Of a stretch of 64,000 nucleotides of DNA, positions 9,447 to 19,248 are shown piece after piece; positions within the stretch are counted from its first letter, which is position 1, and each line of letters starts with the position of its first letter. The notes beneath the pieces were generated by a model that was not told the DNA's origin, ran no database searches, and saw nothing but the letters and a program-made list of their open reading frames with translations. Source of the stretch: an uncultured Nitrosomonas sp. GTDB taxonomy: Bacteria > Pseudomonadota > Gammaproteobacteria > Burkholderiales > Nitrosomonadaceae. The DNA is taken from the NCBI GenBank assembly GCA_902826115.1, contig CADEDO010000006.1, positions 1 through 64,000 of the forward strand, in the 5' to 3' direction. The position numbers were made by a program, and so were the translations under genes.

Positions 9447-10091
9447 TTATTTTTTTATCGCTGCAGAAAAAGCATCCAGCACGGGCTGAATGGTATCTCT
9501 TTTTAATTTCAGTGCAGCCTGATTAATAACAAGCCTCGCTGAGATAGGCATGATCTCTTCCACGGCTTTAAGGTGATTGGCTCTGAGTGTATTGCCGCTG
9601 GAGACCAGATCCACGATTGCATCCGCCAGGCCGACCAATGGAGCCAGTTCCATCGATCCATACAGTTTAATGAGATCGACATGGACACCTTTGTCAGCAA
9701 AATGCTCACGAGCGGTTTGCACATACTTGGTTGCAATACGCAAACGCGCACCTTGGCGCACGGCGGAATCATAATCAAAACCTTCAGGTACCGCCACCAT
9801 CATGCGACAACAGGCAATATTCAGGTCTAGCGGCTGATACAGTCCGGCGCCGCCATGTTCTTGCAGCACATCTTTTCCGGCAATGCCGAGATCGGCCGCG
9901 CCATACTGAACATAGGTCGGTACGTCTGATGCGCGCACGATGATCAAACGCACATTGGCGCGATTGGTGGAAAGAATAAGTTTGCGCGACGATTCAGGAT
10001 CATCTAGCGCAGTGATGCCTGCCGCTTTTAACAGCGGCGCGGTATCCTCAAAAATTCGCCCTTTTGAAAGGGCGATAGTAATATCATTCAT
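9447..10091 (-). CDS. hisG: ATP phosphoribosyltransferase, short form (HisG)
   Basis: HisG joins ATP and PRPP in the first committed step of histidine synthesis. At 214 residues it is the short form, lacking the C-terminal regulatory domain; such enzymes work in a complex with the HisRS-like subunit HisZ, which is not in this window. Typical pieces are [26 protein letters not shown] and the PRPP loop [14 protein letters not shown]. The start codon lies 11 bp after the sodB stop on the same strand, and the upstream sequence has no clear ribosome site, so translation may be coupled to sodB. Confidence 0.95.
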   Translation of the reverse strand: MNDITIALSKGRIFEDTAPLLKAAGITALDDPESSRKLILSTNRANVRLIIVRASDVPTYVQYGAADLGIAGKDVLQEHGGAGLYQPLDLNIACCRMMVAVPEGFDYDSAVRQGARLRIATKYVQTAREHFADKGVHVDLIKLYGSMELAPLVGLADAIVDLVSSGNTLRANHLKAVEEIMPISARLVINQAALKLKRDTIQPVLDAFSAAIKK

Positions 10092-10102
10092 AAATCAGGA
10101 AA

Positions 10103-10744
10103 TTATCCCAGATTGGCTTCGGCGAAATCCCAATTGATCAGCTTGTCCAGTATGGTGTTCACATAGTCTGCACGACGATTTTGGAAATCCAGATAGTAAG
10201 CATGTTCCCATACGTCGATGGTCAATAATGGACGGACATTTTTTGTGATGGGTGTTTCTGCATTGCCGGTTTTAGCAACGGCGATCTTATCCCCGTCGAG
10301 TACCAACCACGCCCAGCCACTACCGAATTGTGTCATGGCTGCTTGCGCAAATTCTTTTTTGCAAGCGTCTAAACTGCCAAATGAAGTCTCAATTTTTTGC
10401 TTGAGCGCCGCTGATGGTTCGCCGCCGCCATTGGGTTTCAGGCTGTGCCAATAAAACATGTGATTCCAGACTTGCGCTGCATTATTGAAAATGGCAGCTT
10501 TGTCAGCTTGTCCTGCGGTTGCTTTGATAATTTGTTCCAATGATTGACCCGCAAGCTCACTGTTTGCCAATAGGTTATTCAGATTATCCACGTAGGTTTT
10601 GTGGTGCTTGCCATAATGGAAGCTAAGGGTATGCGCTGATATTACCGGTTCCAATGCATTATCCGCATAGGGTAGGGGGGCTAATACATATTGTGAACCC
10701 GATTGAGCGGCTTGGGAAAAGTTATCGAGATTGCAATTGGACAT
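10103..10744 (-). CDS. sodB: Iron superoxide dismutase
   Basis: The enzyme disproportionates superoxide. The four metal ligands can be placed at His43, His95, Asp177 and His181 (segments [15 protein letters not shown] and DVWEHAYY). The surrounding residues look like the Fe type rather than Mn, a prediction from sequence only. It has an extra stretch of roughly 17 residues at the N terminus compared with E. coli SodB, not hydrophobic enough to be an export signal. AAGGAG sits 6 bases before the ATG. hisG follows after only 11 bp, so sodB may head a sodB-hisG-hisD transcript. Confidence 0.95.
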   Translation of the reverse strand: MSNCNLDNFSQAAQSGSQYVLAPLPYADNALEPVISAHTLSFHYGKHHKTYVDNLNNLLANSELAGQSLEQIIKATAGQADKAAIFNNAAQVWNHMFYWHSLKPNGGGEPSAALKQKIETSFGSLDACKKEFAQAAMTQFGSGWAWLVLDGDKIAVAKTGNAETPITKNVRPLLTIDVWEHAYYLDFQNRRADYVNTILDKLINWDFAEANLG

Positions 10745-10852
10745 TATTTTCTCCTTAAAAGAATTATTTTTATAGTATTGAGTGACGAAATACTCTGATT
10801 ATAAGGTGTCGCAAGACTTAGTGAATCAAATTATGCATTGAATTGACGATTG

Positions 10853-11284
10853 CTATTGAGTGTTTTTCGTTTCAGTGGTGAAAGTGATTTTATTGTATCC
10901 CGCCAAACGCGCTGCTTCCATGATGGTAATGACCGATTGGTGCGTCGCTTTGGCATCAGCGTTGATAATGATAAATGGATCTGATGCGTTTTTGGCGGCA
11001 GCTTGCAAGGCATCGCGCAAACTTTCTATGCTCGAGGATTTAATAGGCTCACGGTTGATTGTATAATCACCCATGGCACTGACAGTGATATCGATGCTAT
11101 TGGGTTTTTCGATATTTTTGTCCACTTCTTCTGTGCTGGCCTGAGGCAAGCTGATTTCAAGCTCGGCAAACTTTGAATAAGTGGTGGTGACCACCAGAAA
11201 TATCAGTATCACTAACAGTACATCAATCATCGGAACCAGATTGATTTCTGGCTCATCATTTTGTTTTCCTCGTTGAAAATTCAT
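10853..11284 (-). CDS. exbD: ExbD/TolR-family biopolymer transport protein
   Basis: The protein has the ExbD layout: a short cytoplasmic start, one membrane helix with the conserved Asp (INLVPMIDVLLVILIFLVV), and a periplasmic domain with FIIINADAKATHQ. In ExbB-ExbD complexes the helix Asp helps carry protons that energise TonB. I prefer the ATG at 11284 (MNFQRGKQ), which gives about 143 residues; the frame continues 15 codons up to a GTG that would add an unlikely leader. exbB normally sits directly upstream, but here there are only about 150 bases and then the divergent purE gene, so the partner must be encoded elsewhere. Confidence 0.88.
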   Translation of the reverse strand: MNFQRGKQNDEPEINLVPMIDVLLVILIFLVVTTTYSKFAELEISLPQASTEEVDKNIEKPNSIDITVSAMGDYTINREPIKSSSIESLRDALQAAAKNASDPFIIINADAKATHQSVITIMEAARLAGYNKITFTTETKNTQ

Positions 11285-11434
11285 AACGTAATAGCTCGCT
11301 TTTACTGAAATTAACGAAATAGATGACACAATTATTGCACAGACTTATAAAATAGACAGTCGTATTTTTAGCGCCAAATAACGCAACATGATATTTAATT
11401 ACATATTTTCAAATTTTTAACCAATTCAAGTCAA

Positions 11435-11923
11435 ATGATTAAACCATTGGTCAGCGTAGTGATGGGTAGTAAAAGTGATTGGGATGTTATGCAGCATGCA
11501 ATTGCGATTCTCGATGAATTTCAAATAGCTTATGAGGCGAAAGTCGTTTCTGCCCACCGCACGCCTGACTTGATGTTTAAATTTGCTGAAGAAGCAAGAG
11601 CACGGGGTATTCAATGCATCATCGCTGGCGCAGGTGGAGCGGCTCATCTTCCCGGCATGATTGCTGCAAAAACGACGCTGCCTGTTTTGGGGGTGCCGGT
11701 TAATTCCAAGCATTTGCAAGGACTGGATTCCCTGCTCTCCATTGTGCAGATGCCCAAAGGCATTCCTGTGGCTACTTTCGCCATTGGACAAGCCGGTGCT
11801 GCCAATGCAGGATTATTCGCTGTTCAATTACTGGCGATAAATAATAGTGAATTAAGTGCACAACTGAGCGAGTATCGCCGGAAACAGACCGATGCTGTCA
11901 TGTCCGCGGAGTTGCCTAAATAA
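11435..11923 (+). CDS. purE: N5-carboxyaminoimidazole ribonucleotide mutase
   Basis: PurE moves the carboxyl group of N5-CAIR to give CAIR in purine synthesis. The 162-residue protein shows the class I signature: [12 protein letters not shown] at the start, SAHRTPD, and the [11 protein letters not shown] loop. It opens a three-gene purE-purK-purC operon: the last base of its TAA is the first base of the purK ATG. It is divergent from exbD. Confidence 0.97.
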   Translation: MIKPLVSVVMGSKSDWDVMQHAIAILDEFQIAYEAKVVSAHRTPDLMFKFAEEARARGIQCIIAGAGGAAHLPGMIAAKTTLPVLGVPVNSKHLQGLDSLLSIVQMPKGIPVATFAIGQAGAANAGLFAVQLLAINNSELSAQLSEYRRKQTDAVMSAELPK

Positions 11924-13071
11924 TGCGTATCATGCCTGGAGCTATGCTGGGTGTTATCGGAGGCGGCCAGCTGGGACGCATGTTCGTCATGGCTGCTCAG
12001 CAAATGGGTTATCCAGTGACCGTATTGGATCCTTCTGTCGACAGTCCTGCTGGGCGCATCGCGGAGCATTTTATTTGTGCGGATTATGCGGATCACTCTG
12101 CTCTGAAAGCACTGAGTATGCAGTGTGCTGCAATTACGACGGAATTTGAAAATATACCGGCAGAATCGCTAAGGCTACTTGCACTATCGAGTGTGGTGAG
12201 TCCTGATGCTGACAGTGTTTCAATTGCGCAAAACAGGGTTTCAGAAAAACAGTTTCTTGGCACCAATGGTTTTGCCGTCGCGCCTTACGCTATCATCGAG
12301 AGACACGCTGATCTTACCGCTCAAGACATTGTTGATTTACTACCGGGCATTCTGAAAGTCAGTCAGTTTGGTTATGATGGTAAAGGTCAAAAGTCGGTGG
12401 CGAATAAGACAGAATTAATTGCCGCTTATACGGAACTGAATCATTCGGTTTGCGTGTTGGAAAAATTCATGCCCCTCGTGAGTGAAATATCCGTGGTGGT
12501 GGCTCGCAGCAGAGTAGGGGAATTAAAAACTTTCCCTGTTTCCGAGAATCAACATGTCAATGGAATTCTGGACGTCAGTATCGTGCCGGCCAGAGTCTCA
12601 GCGGCTTTGGCCGAGCAAGCGCAAAGCATGGCCAGTCAGGTTGCTGAAAAGCTGAATTATCAGGGCGTGTTGTGTGTAGAGTTTTTTGTGCTGAATAATG
12701 ATAAGTTATTAATCAATGAAATAGCACCACGTCCACACAATAGCGGGCATTATACGATTAATGCATGCGTCACATCGCAATTTGAGCAGCAAGTGCGTGC
12801 TTTGTGCGGAATGACACTGGGAGAAACGACTCAACACAGCGCAGCTGTGATGATCAATTTGCTGGGGGATTTGTGGCAAAACGGCAAACCCGATTGGAAT
12901 CTGATTCTGCAACACCCGTCGACCAAATTACATTTATACGGCAAAACTGAGGCACGCCCAGGTCGCAAAATGGGGCACTACACCGTACTCAGTACGGATA
13001 CTGAAACGGCATTACGAGAAGCTATCGCTATTAAAAAACAACTTGAACAAAATTTAATCAGGAATCCATGA
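11923..13071 (+). CDS. purK: N5-carboxyaminoimidazole ribonucleotide synthase
   Basis: PurK is an ATP-grasp enzyme that carboxylates AIR with bicarbonate and ATP, making the substrate of PurE. The 382-residue product has [14 protein letters not shown] near the start, [11 protein letters not shown], the ATP-grasp [10 protein letters not shown] loop, and [14 protein letters not shown] late in the fold. It overlaps purE by one base and purC by four, so the three reading frames are translationally coupled. A start at the second Met (MPGAML, 11932) is also possible. Confidence 0.97.
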   Translation: MRIMPGAMLGVIGGGQLGRMFVMAAQQMGYPVTVLDPSVDSPAGRIAEHFICADYADHSALKALSMQCAAITTEFENIPAESLRLLALSSVVSPDADSVSIAQNRVSEKQFLGTNGFAVAPYAIIERHADLTAQDIVDLLPGILKVSQFGYDGKGQKSVANKTELIAAYTELNHSVCVLEKFMPLVSEISVVVARSRVGELKTFPVSENQHVNGILDVSIVPARVSAALAEQAQSMASQVAEKLNYQGVLCVEFFVLNNDKLLINEIAPRPHNSGHYTINACVTSQFEQQVRALCGMTLGETTQHSAAVMINLLGDLWQNGKPDWNLILQHPSTKLHLYGKTEARPGRKMGHYTVLSTDTETALREAIAIKKQLEQNLIRNP

Positions 13072-13958
13072 CGCATTCATCTGCCTTGTTTGAAAGCCAT
13101 ATCAAGAGCCTGCCTCTTTTACATCGTGGCAAGGTTAGGGATATCTATACCGTTGACACCGATAAGTTATTGATCATTCAAACCGATCGCTTATCCGCAT
13201 TTGACGTCATTTTACCGACGGCCGTACCGGGAAAGGGAAAGCTGCTCACAGCTCTATCTGATTTTTGGTTTAAAAAACTGGCGCATATCATTCCCAATCA
13301 CTTGACTGGCATTCCACCGGAATCCGTCGTTGCTGAAAACGAGCGCGAACAAGTGCGTGATCGTGCATTTGTCATCCGGCGCTTACGACCTTTGCCGATC
13401 GAAGCGATTGTGCGCGGCTATGTGGTCGGATCAGGCTGGAAGGATTATCAGCAAACTGGCGCTATTTGCGGAATCAAACTGCCGGCTGGATTAAAATTGG
13501 CCGAGAAGTTGCCAAACGGTGCAATTTTTACTCCCTCTACCAAAGCTGTGACAGGCGCCCATGATGAGAACATTCCATTATCTGAAGTAGAAAACCAGTT
13601 AGGCAAGGCATTGACTGCAAAAGTGAGTGAGAAAGCTATTCAGCTGTATGTTGAAGCAGCCAAATACGCAGAGCAACGCGGCATCATCATCGCTGATACC
13701 AAATTTGAATTTGGACTTGATAATACAGAAAGGTTGTATCTGATTGATGAAGTGCTGACGCCGGATTCATCAAGATTCTGGCCTGCTGATCAATATCAGG
13801 TCGGGAAAAATCCGCCTAGTTTCGATAAACAATTCGTGCGCGATTGGCTGGAAAAGCAAAATTGGAACAAACAAGCACCAGCCCCTGAATTGCCGGAAGA
13901 GATTTTGACGCAAACTATGCAAAAATACCAAGAAGCTTTAAGATTGTTAATTGCTTGA
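13068..13958 (+). CDS. purC: SAICAR synthase
   Basis: PurC joins CAIR and aspartate with ATP to give SAICAR. The 296-residue length fits the longer form found in many proteobacteria. Motifs are [22 protein letters not shown], the [16 protein letters not shown] segment and [14 protein letters not shown]. It begins inside the last four bases of purK (ATGA overlap). After its stop, 47 AT-rich bases separate it from the convergent response-regulator gene. Confidence 0.97.
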   Translation: MTHSSALFESHIKSLPLLHRGKVRDIYTVDTDKLLIIQTDRLSAFDVILPTAVPGKGKLLTALSDFWFKKLAHIIPNHLTGIPPESVVAENEREQVRDRAFVIRRLRPLPIEAIVRGYVVGSGWKDYQQTGAICGIKLPAGLKLAEKLPNGAIFTPSTKAVTGAHDENIPLSEVENQLGKALTAKVSEKAIQLYVEAAKYAEQRGIIIADTKFEFGLDNTERLYLIDEVLTPDSSRFWPADQYQVGKNPPSFDKQFVRDWLEKQNWNKQAPAPELPEEILTQTMQKYQEALRLLIA

Positions 13959-14005
13959 AATTAAATTCTATAAATTCTCTGGATCGATTGACTACGATAT
14001 ATGGA

Positions 14006-15145
14006 TTATATATCCGAGTTATGAAAATGCTGTTTAGCGTAAGCAAAAAGACCGAATCGGTTTTTTATTCCCAGTTTGCTAAAAATAGAAGTTAAGTGAT
14101 TACGTAATGTATGTTCACTCATGCACAATTTAGCCGCGATTTGTTTGTTTTGCTCTCCGCCAGTTCCATCTGAGAATGCCTTAAGAATCAAGCATTCTTT
14201 TCGAGTAAGTGTTGTGATTTTGTCTGCATCGATATCACGGGGTCTCTTTCCTTGGGTGCGTGAATTTTGCAGGAAAATTCGACCAGTCGTTATCCGATCA
14301 AGCCAAAGCTCTCCGTCATGAATTTTCACAATGGCTCTCAATATTGTCTGCATTGATTCTGTTTTGTGTATTACACCCCTTGCACCATTGAGTATCGCTT
14401 GGTCAATGATTTCCTTATCGTTTTTCTCAGTAAATATAATAATGCGCATATTTGCGTTATTGGCAAATTCTGGGATCAGATTTACACAATCGATATCATT
14501 TAGATAGATGTTGAGTATCATGATATCAGGCAGTTGCTCTTGAGCAATGCGTTTGGCGTCAGAAATATTTGTTGCAGTACCTACAACTTTCATCCGTGGT
14601 TTTTCGCTATTTATCAGCTTTTCGAGCCCCCAGAGTACAATTTGCTGATCATCAACTATTAAAACCTGTATGGGTTTTTGAGGTAGCGGATTTATGAAGC
14701 TTTCAATTTGATTGATACCGTAGTGATGGCAGAGGCTAGATTCAAAATTACTGTGAAGTTTATGAGTATTAGATTTATTGATACTACAACCTAAAGTAGT
14801 GGCAATATTCATTGTACGTTGCACGATTAATTCAGTGGCATAGGCTGTGAAATAAATACACAAATTAGAATTATCAGTTTGTGTATTTAATGGTTGCGCC
14901 AAATAGATCCCATCACAATCATTCAGTTCCATATCGGTTAAAACCAAATCTGGCTTGTCTTTTCTTACTCTGATTAAAGCTTCTTGACTGGAAGTACATA
15001 CTCCAATGATATTGTATTCCCACTCCTCCAATATTTTCTTCAGCGTTTTTCCAGAAACATATTTGTCTACAACAACCAAAACTTTCGTATCACCTGCTTT
15101 TTTATGCGATATTCTCGCAAGAATGCGTTCTGTTTTGCTGGCCAT
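14006..15145 (-). CDS. Two-receiver response regulator with LuxR-type DNA-binding domain
   Basis: The 379-residue protein has two receiver domains in tandem and a C-terminal LuxR/NarL helix-turn-helix. The first receiver (residues 20-130) keeps a phosphoacceptor-like Asp71 (DLVLTDMEL) but only one acidic residue (Asp27) at the metal site. The second (158-275) has the acidic pair Asp165-Asp166 and Lys261, yet Asn212 replaces the phosphoacceptor in DIMILNIYL. The HTH (about 310-375) reads LTRKECLILKAFSDG...KQIAAKLCMSEHTLRNHLTSIFSKL. It should bind DNA as a transcription factor. No sensor kinase gene is adjacent, so its input is unknown; a 500-bp AT-rich gap separates it from corA. Confidence 0.85.
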   Translation of the reverse strand: MASKTERILARISHKKAGDTKVLVVVDKYVSGKTLKKILEEWEYNIIGVCTSSQEALIRVRKDKPDLVLTDMELNDCDGIYLAQPLNTQTDNSNLCIYFTAYATELIVQRTMNIATTLGCSINKSNTHKLHSNFESSLCHHYGINQIESFINPLPQKPIQVLIVDDQQIVLWGLEKLINSEKPRMKVVGTATNISDAKRIAQEQLPDIMILNIYLNDIDCVNLIPEFANNANMRIIIFTEKNDKEIIDQAILNGARGVIHKTESMQTILRAIVKIHDGELWLDRITTGRIFLQNSRTQGKRPRDIDADKITTLTRKECLILKAFSDGTGGEQNKQIAAKLCMSEHTLRNHLTSIFSKLGIKNRFGLFAYAKQHFHNSDI

Positions 15146-15643
15146 TTAATTTTACCTTTAAACAGTTTTACTACATTTTAGTATTGACTTGTTTCTGTTT
15201 ATGCATAGGCAATTAATCAATAATTTAATCATTTTGTTATGTCTATCTAAGGTTGTTATAGATTTCATAGTCATCTAGTTGTTATCTAAATTTATAAATT
15301 CAAATTTATTGACTTATCATTTGCAGTGAATTCATTTCGGCGGTAGTGAAAAATTATTTTACTAAATAACATTTTCGGATCTCATCTTGTAATCTTTAAA
15401 ACTTTTTAAATTTTTTAAATAACCAATTGTTTGCGGACAAAGGCTGTCAGAGGGCTGTGTCAACCTGAAGAACCAAAGCTAGAATGTAAGGAAACTTACG
15501 ATGAAGAATCGAAAGACTGCACATGAGTAGCAAATGATCACATTCCTGAGTACAACTATTTAAATACTCAACACTGATACTCTTTTCACTTGACAATCAT
15601 CCTGGCAACAAAATAAACCATTAGAATAAACACCTTATAAATC
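15146..15643. other. 498-bp AT-rich intergenic region between divergent regulator and corA genes
   Basis: No open frame of convincing length is present. A small perfect hairpin GTAAG-GAAA-CTTAC lies at 15486-15499, with a GAAA tetraloop. It is about 145 bases before corA, so it could belong to the corA leader, but I cannot assign it to a known magnesium-sensing RNA. The rest is A/T-rich promoter-like sequence for both genes. Confidence 0.4.
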
Positions 15644-16771
15644 ATGAGTAAATTGACTATGGGCTTTTCGATTCCCACATCGCAGCAACTGCATTCACAG
15701 ACAAGCAAAACCAGCCTAAGCAGCGCTGCGGATAAGTCAGGACTTCCTCCTGGCACCTTAATACACATTGGAGAAAAGCACGCATCGGAATGTAAAATTT
15801 CAGTTACCCAATACAATGTAGATACTCTGATTAAGCATGAAATTACTTCGATCTCAGAATTGAAACAATTGCAAAATAATGAGCTGATTACCTGGGTTAA
15901 CGTGGATGGGTTAAGCGATATACATATCGTGGAAGGAATCGGTCAGGAGTTAAATATCCACCCGCTGGTACTGGAAGATATCTTAAGCACCCATCAGCGT
16001 CCCAAATTGGAGGAATACGAGGATTTTCTTTATCTGGTCATCAAAGGCATCAGCATTAATGAGAAAAAAGATTTTAGTCTGCAATATGAGCAAATTAGTA
16101 TCCTGTTATTAGCCAATCATGTCATTACTTTTAAGGAAAAGACTGATGATACATTTGATCCTATCTACAACCACTTGCAGAATCACAATGGCCGATTGAG
16201 ACAGTTGGGTAGCGATTACCTGGCCTATGTCATTCTCGATACGATTGTCGATGAATATTTCATTGTAGAGGACGGTTTGGATGAGATTATTGATCCATTG
16301 GAAGACAATATCTTATTCAACTCAAACAAAGAAATGCTACAAACCGTTCAGCAAATACGACGTGGTTTGATTTCCATGAAACGCAATATTTCCCCTTTAC
16401 GCGAGTTGTTGGCAACCATCCAGCGCGCAGACACACCCTTATTAAAGGAAAAAACACTGCGCTATTATGGAGATGTTTATGATCACGTGCTACGTGTTAC
16501 GGATGCACTGGAGTCATATCGAGAGAGGATTTCTGCTATGCATGATATCTATCTTTCCAGCATTAGCAACAAAATGAACGAAACGATGAAGATTCTGACT
16601 ATCTTTGCATCCATTTTTATTCCCTTGACTTTTATTGCTGGTATTTACGGAATGAATTTTGAATATATGCCAGAACTTAAATGGCGCTGGGCTTACCCAA
16701 CGCTATGGGTGATTTTTATTTCAATTGGCGTAGGTTTGTTGGTTTTCTTTAAGAAAAAGAAGTGGATGTAG
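15644..16771 (+). CDS. corA: CorA-type magnesium/cobalt channel
   Basis: CorA forms a pentameric inner-membrane channel for Mg2+. The product (375 residues) has a large cytoplasmic domain with HPLVLEDIL and the helical arm around YRERISAMHDIYLS, then two C-terminal membrane helices; the selectivity motif YGMNF is at 334-338, followed by an acidic loop (EYMPEL). The C terminus is basic (FFKKKKW), as expected in the cytoplasm. The first 35 residues look unstructured. The ATG at 15644 has only a weak ribosome site, so a slightly later start such as 15659 is possible. Confidence 0.95.
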   Translation: MSKLTMGFSIPTSQQLHSQTSKTSLSSAADKSGLPPGTLIHIGEKHASECKISVTQYNVDTLIKHEITSISELKQLQNNELITWVNVDGLSDIHIVEGIGQELNIHPLVLEDILSTHQRPKLEEYEDFLYLVIKGISINEKKDFSLQYEQISILLLANHVITFKEKTDDTFDPIYNHLQNHNGRLRQLGSDYLAYVILDTIVDEYFIVEDGLDEIIDPLEDNILFNSNKEMLQTVQQIRRGLISMKRNISPLRELLATIQRADTPLLKEKTLRYYGDVYDHVLRVTDALESYRERISAMHDIYLSSISNKMNETMKILTIFASIFIPLTFIAGIYGMNFEYMPELKWRWAYPTLWVIFISIGVGLLVFFKKKKWM

Positions 16772-16862
16772 ACGCCTGTTGATATCTTACTTTTATCTAA
16801 ATATATAATGTGCTGACATATTCGGGATCTATGCCAATATCGCAAGAATCTTCTATTGATTT

Positions 16863-17060
16863 CTAGAAGATATTGCATTCAGGCATACTTGATTGACCAA
16901 GATAATCAGTTTGATTAGATGCTTTGTTATTATGTAGCGAAGACCAGGCATGCCAGACTTCACGGGCTTCTTCTACATTACTGAACGTCCAGAGTACCAC
17001 ACCATCTTCGGTCATCAGGGTTGCCATTTTATTTGGCCATTCTTTTATCAAGCAATACAT
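16863..17060 (-). CDS. Small conserved-looking protein of unknown function
   Basis: A 65-residue frame with a very good ribosome-binding site (AAGGAG, 6 bases before the ATG), which is the main reason to accept it. The product is soluble, rich in Trp and Asn, with a central segment VVLWTFSNVEEAREVWHAW that suggests a compact alpha-beta or helical fold. I do not recognise the family. An 8-bp inverted repeat (ATCTTCTA...TAGAAGAT, 16848-16871) overlaps its stop codon and may help end transcription between it and the convergent corA gene. Confidence 0.6.
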   Translation of the reverse strand: MYCLIKEWPNKMATLMTEDGVVLWTFSNVEEAREVWHAWSSLHNNKASNQTDYLGQSSMPECNIF

Positions 17061-17334
17061 CGATTTCTCCTTATATGAATTTACATGAGAAATCTTAACG
17101 GCTTAATGTGAAGAATTTATGACAGAAACCTAAATTTGTATCTATTTTCCGTCTCGATAAAAAAGGATTTACCTCCGATCTTGCTCAGATGAACAAATTT
17201 TTTGTTTCGAAGACGCGCCGATGCCAGCGCGATGGTCATCATGCAAGCAATGTACAGTACATTGATCAGTGTGCTCCAGCTAAGATATAGCGAGCTGAGC
17301 ACAGAAAGTTTTTTAAATATATGCAGTCAATTAT

Positions 17335-18531
17335 TCAAAGGAAAGGTGCTTCGTTATAGATAACATTGATGGTTCGGCGCTCTATTGAACTCATCAGGGT
17401 TTCGTCGTTATCGTCCAGAATACGGGATGTGCGCGCAATTCGATCGATTCTGAACAAAAGAGACTCATCGCTGAAACCTTCAGTGTCATAGAGTTGCATG
17501 ACTGAATCGGAAGCGATGCATAAAGCTCTGGAAGCCGCCATTTTGGCAACATTGATAGCGATCGTATTCGGATTTTGTGCATCAATGCTCTTCGCCGCGA
17601 TGCGAATTAATTCACGTGCACTGAGAATTTCCTGATATGCATTAAGGATATGGCGATGTATTCGTTGTTTACTAGCCAATCGATTCGCCGTATCACTCAA
17701 TGAATTTGTCTGAGCTGCCATTAAATCCAGGCATCTTTGAGCGAGTCCAACCCAATTCATGGCGCTTAGTAAGCGATCCAAATTGAGTCGATTTTTGACT
17801 AATTGAATACCGCTACCGCAAGTTCCGAGTAAATTTTGTTCAGGCACTTGCACTTCATTCAGAGAAATTTCTCCTTGACTGGAAGAATGTCCCATTACCG
17901 TTAGTTGGCGCTCAATCTTAAATCCTGGGGTGTTGGTCGGAACAATAATCATCGATAGCGCTTTGTCAATGGGTACGTCTTCTCCAGCTGTGCGCACTAG
18001 AATTGTCATAAAAGTTGCTCGGTCTGTGTTGGAAACAAACCATTTCCTGCCATTGATATGCCATTTACCATTGGACAGGCGTGCCGAAGCTTTGATCAGG
18101 CTTGGAATCGATCTGTTCTGACCGGGTTCCGTTATGCTATAACCTGGAATGGCATTTCCATTGATCATCGGTTGGAGAAATTGCTGGCAGACGGGATCAT
18201 TACCATACTTTACTAACATATGGGCATCCAATGCCATGTGGTTGCCAAAGATGGTTTGAGCAAATTCTGTGCGTCCTGCTTGTTCAGCAACGACCAAATA
18301 ATCTTCGAGTGAGGTTATTTTTCCGCCCTGAGAGAGTGGATAATACAAACCATATAATCCGACTAAACGCGCCTTATTCGCTAAATCGAATTGTAAGCGC
18401 AGTGATAAATCGCCTTCCTGGGCTAGTAGCGGTTCGTTCGGGATAATCAGTTGATCGACGAATGTATTCACTTGGATTGCAAGCGATCTGGCTATTTCTG
18501 GAGGGTTAAGCTTCCTATTGAATGAGTGCAT
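17335..18531 (-). CDS. Acyl-CoA dehydrogenase family protein
   Basis: The 398-residue protein has the acyl-CoA dehydrogenase fold: an N-terminal helical domain, a beta domain with GYSITEPGQNRSIPSLIKASA and WHINGRKWFVSNTDRA (FAD and substrate contacts), and a C-terminal helical domain. Its end reads RILDDNDETLMSSIERRTI, resembling the ADGPDEVH pattern of the ACAD10/11-like subgroup, in which an Asp takes the place of the usual catalytic Glu. It probably oxidises an acyl-CoA or related thioester with FAD. No other fatty-acid oxidation gene is near, so the substrate is open. Confidence 0.85.
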   Translation of the reverse strand: MHSFNRKLNPPEIARSLAIQVNTFVDQLIIPNEPLLAQEGDLSLRLQFDLANKARLVGLYGLYYPLSQGGKITSLEDYLVVAEQAGRTEFAQTIFGNHMALDAHMLVKYGNDPVCQQFLQPMINGNAIPGYSITEPGQNRSIPSLIKASARLSNGKWHINGRKWFVSNTDRATFMTILVRTAGEDVPIDKALSMIIVPTNTPGFKIERQLTVMGHSSSQGEISLNEVQVPEQNLLGTCGSGIQLVKNRLNLDRLLSAMNWVGLAQRCLDLMAAQTNSLSDTANRLASKQRIHRHILNAYQEILSARELIRIAAKSIDAQNPNTIAINVAKMAASRALCIASDSVMQLYDTEGFSDESLLFRIDRIARTSRILDDNDETLMSSIERRTINVIYNEAPFL

Positions 18532-18804
18532 GAGTGAATCCTTTAAAAGTGCGCAACTGAACAGGGGAATTGCTATTGCAATATATGAATTTCTAGTCCG
18601 GCTGTTAATTGCTTCTTGTTTATTTTCCTATCTGACTTCAATGTTTTAGGGCCTGCCATGACAAAATCATTGAATGGTTGATTCATAGTTATCGTTGTTA
18701 TGTGCGAATCAAAAATTGAATGAGCTTAATCTTCAGTCATAGCAGGTAAAATAGTTAGTTGCTCGTTATCCTGTTGATTTTCTGGGAGTCTAAGGCAGTC
18801 AGTA

Positions 18805-19248
18805 CTAAGCGACCATTTGTAATTCCAACTCAGGTTGATATTGATGGACTATGCGCACTCTTTCTTCAATCACCATCTGATCGACAATGCGAAAGCTACG
18901 AATCTCCTCAGGATAAACATGTGTGGTTGGAATAATCACGTAATGCGATTGCGGTTCAGTGGCAAATTCAACATCAGTGCGACTCGGGTAGGCTTGACTA
19001 CTCGTATGCGAGTGATAAATGACGATTGGCTCCTCCCTGCGTGCATCCATTTCTTTCCAAACTTGCATTTGTTGTTGCGGATCAAACATGAAGAATGTTT
19101 CCGATTGCGCCACATTTTGCATCGGGATAAGGCGCAGAGGAAGATTGGAGCCCACCGGGCCGGCAATGATTCCACAGGTTTCAACAGGGTGATCGTTCAG
19201 TGCTTGAGTGATCAATGCATCGATTAGTCTAGTATGTATTGTCAGCAT
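18805..19248 (-). CDS. JAMM-type metalloprotease (JAB1/MPN/Mov34, peptidase M67 family)
   Basis: The product (147 residues from the chosen start) carries the full JAMM zinc motif: Glu23 in PVETCG, His79 and His81 in YHSHT, and Asp92 exactly ten residues later (HxH-x10-D). Bacterial members release sulphur-carrier proteins or ubiquitin-like proteins from thiol products by cutting after a Gly-Gly tail. Here no ThiS, MoaD, MoeB or CysM gene is adjacent, so the partner is unknown. I start at the ATG at 19248, which AGGAGAT precedes by 8 bases; the frame is open 14 codons further but without a site. Confidence 0.85.
   Translation of the reverse strand: MLTIHTRLIDALITQALNDHPVETCGIIAGPVGSNLPLRLIPMQNVAQSETFFMFDPQQQMQVWKEMDARREEPIVIYHSHTSSQAYPSRTDVEFATEPQSHYVIIPTTHVYPEEIRSFRIVDQMVIEERVRIVHQYQPELELQMVA

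Noticed and set aside
17117-17302. Minus-strand frame of 61 codons with a hydrophobic start
   Set aside because: The only start is GTG with no ribosome site, and the sequence is A/T-rich without a recognisable pattern. It could be a remnant, but I cannot support it as a gene.
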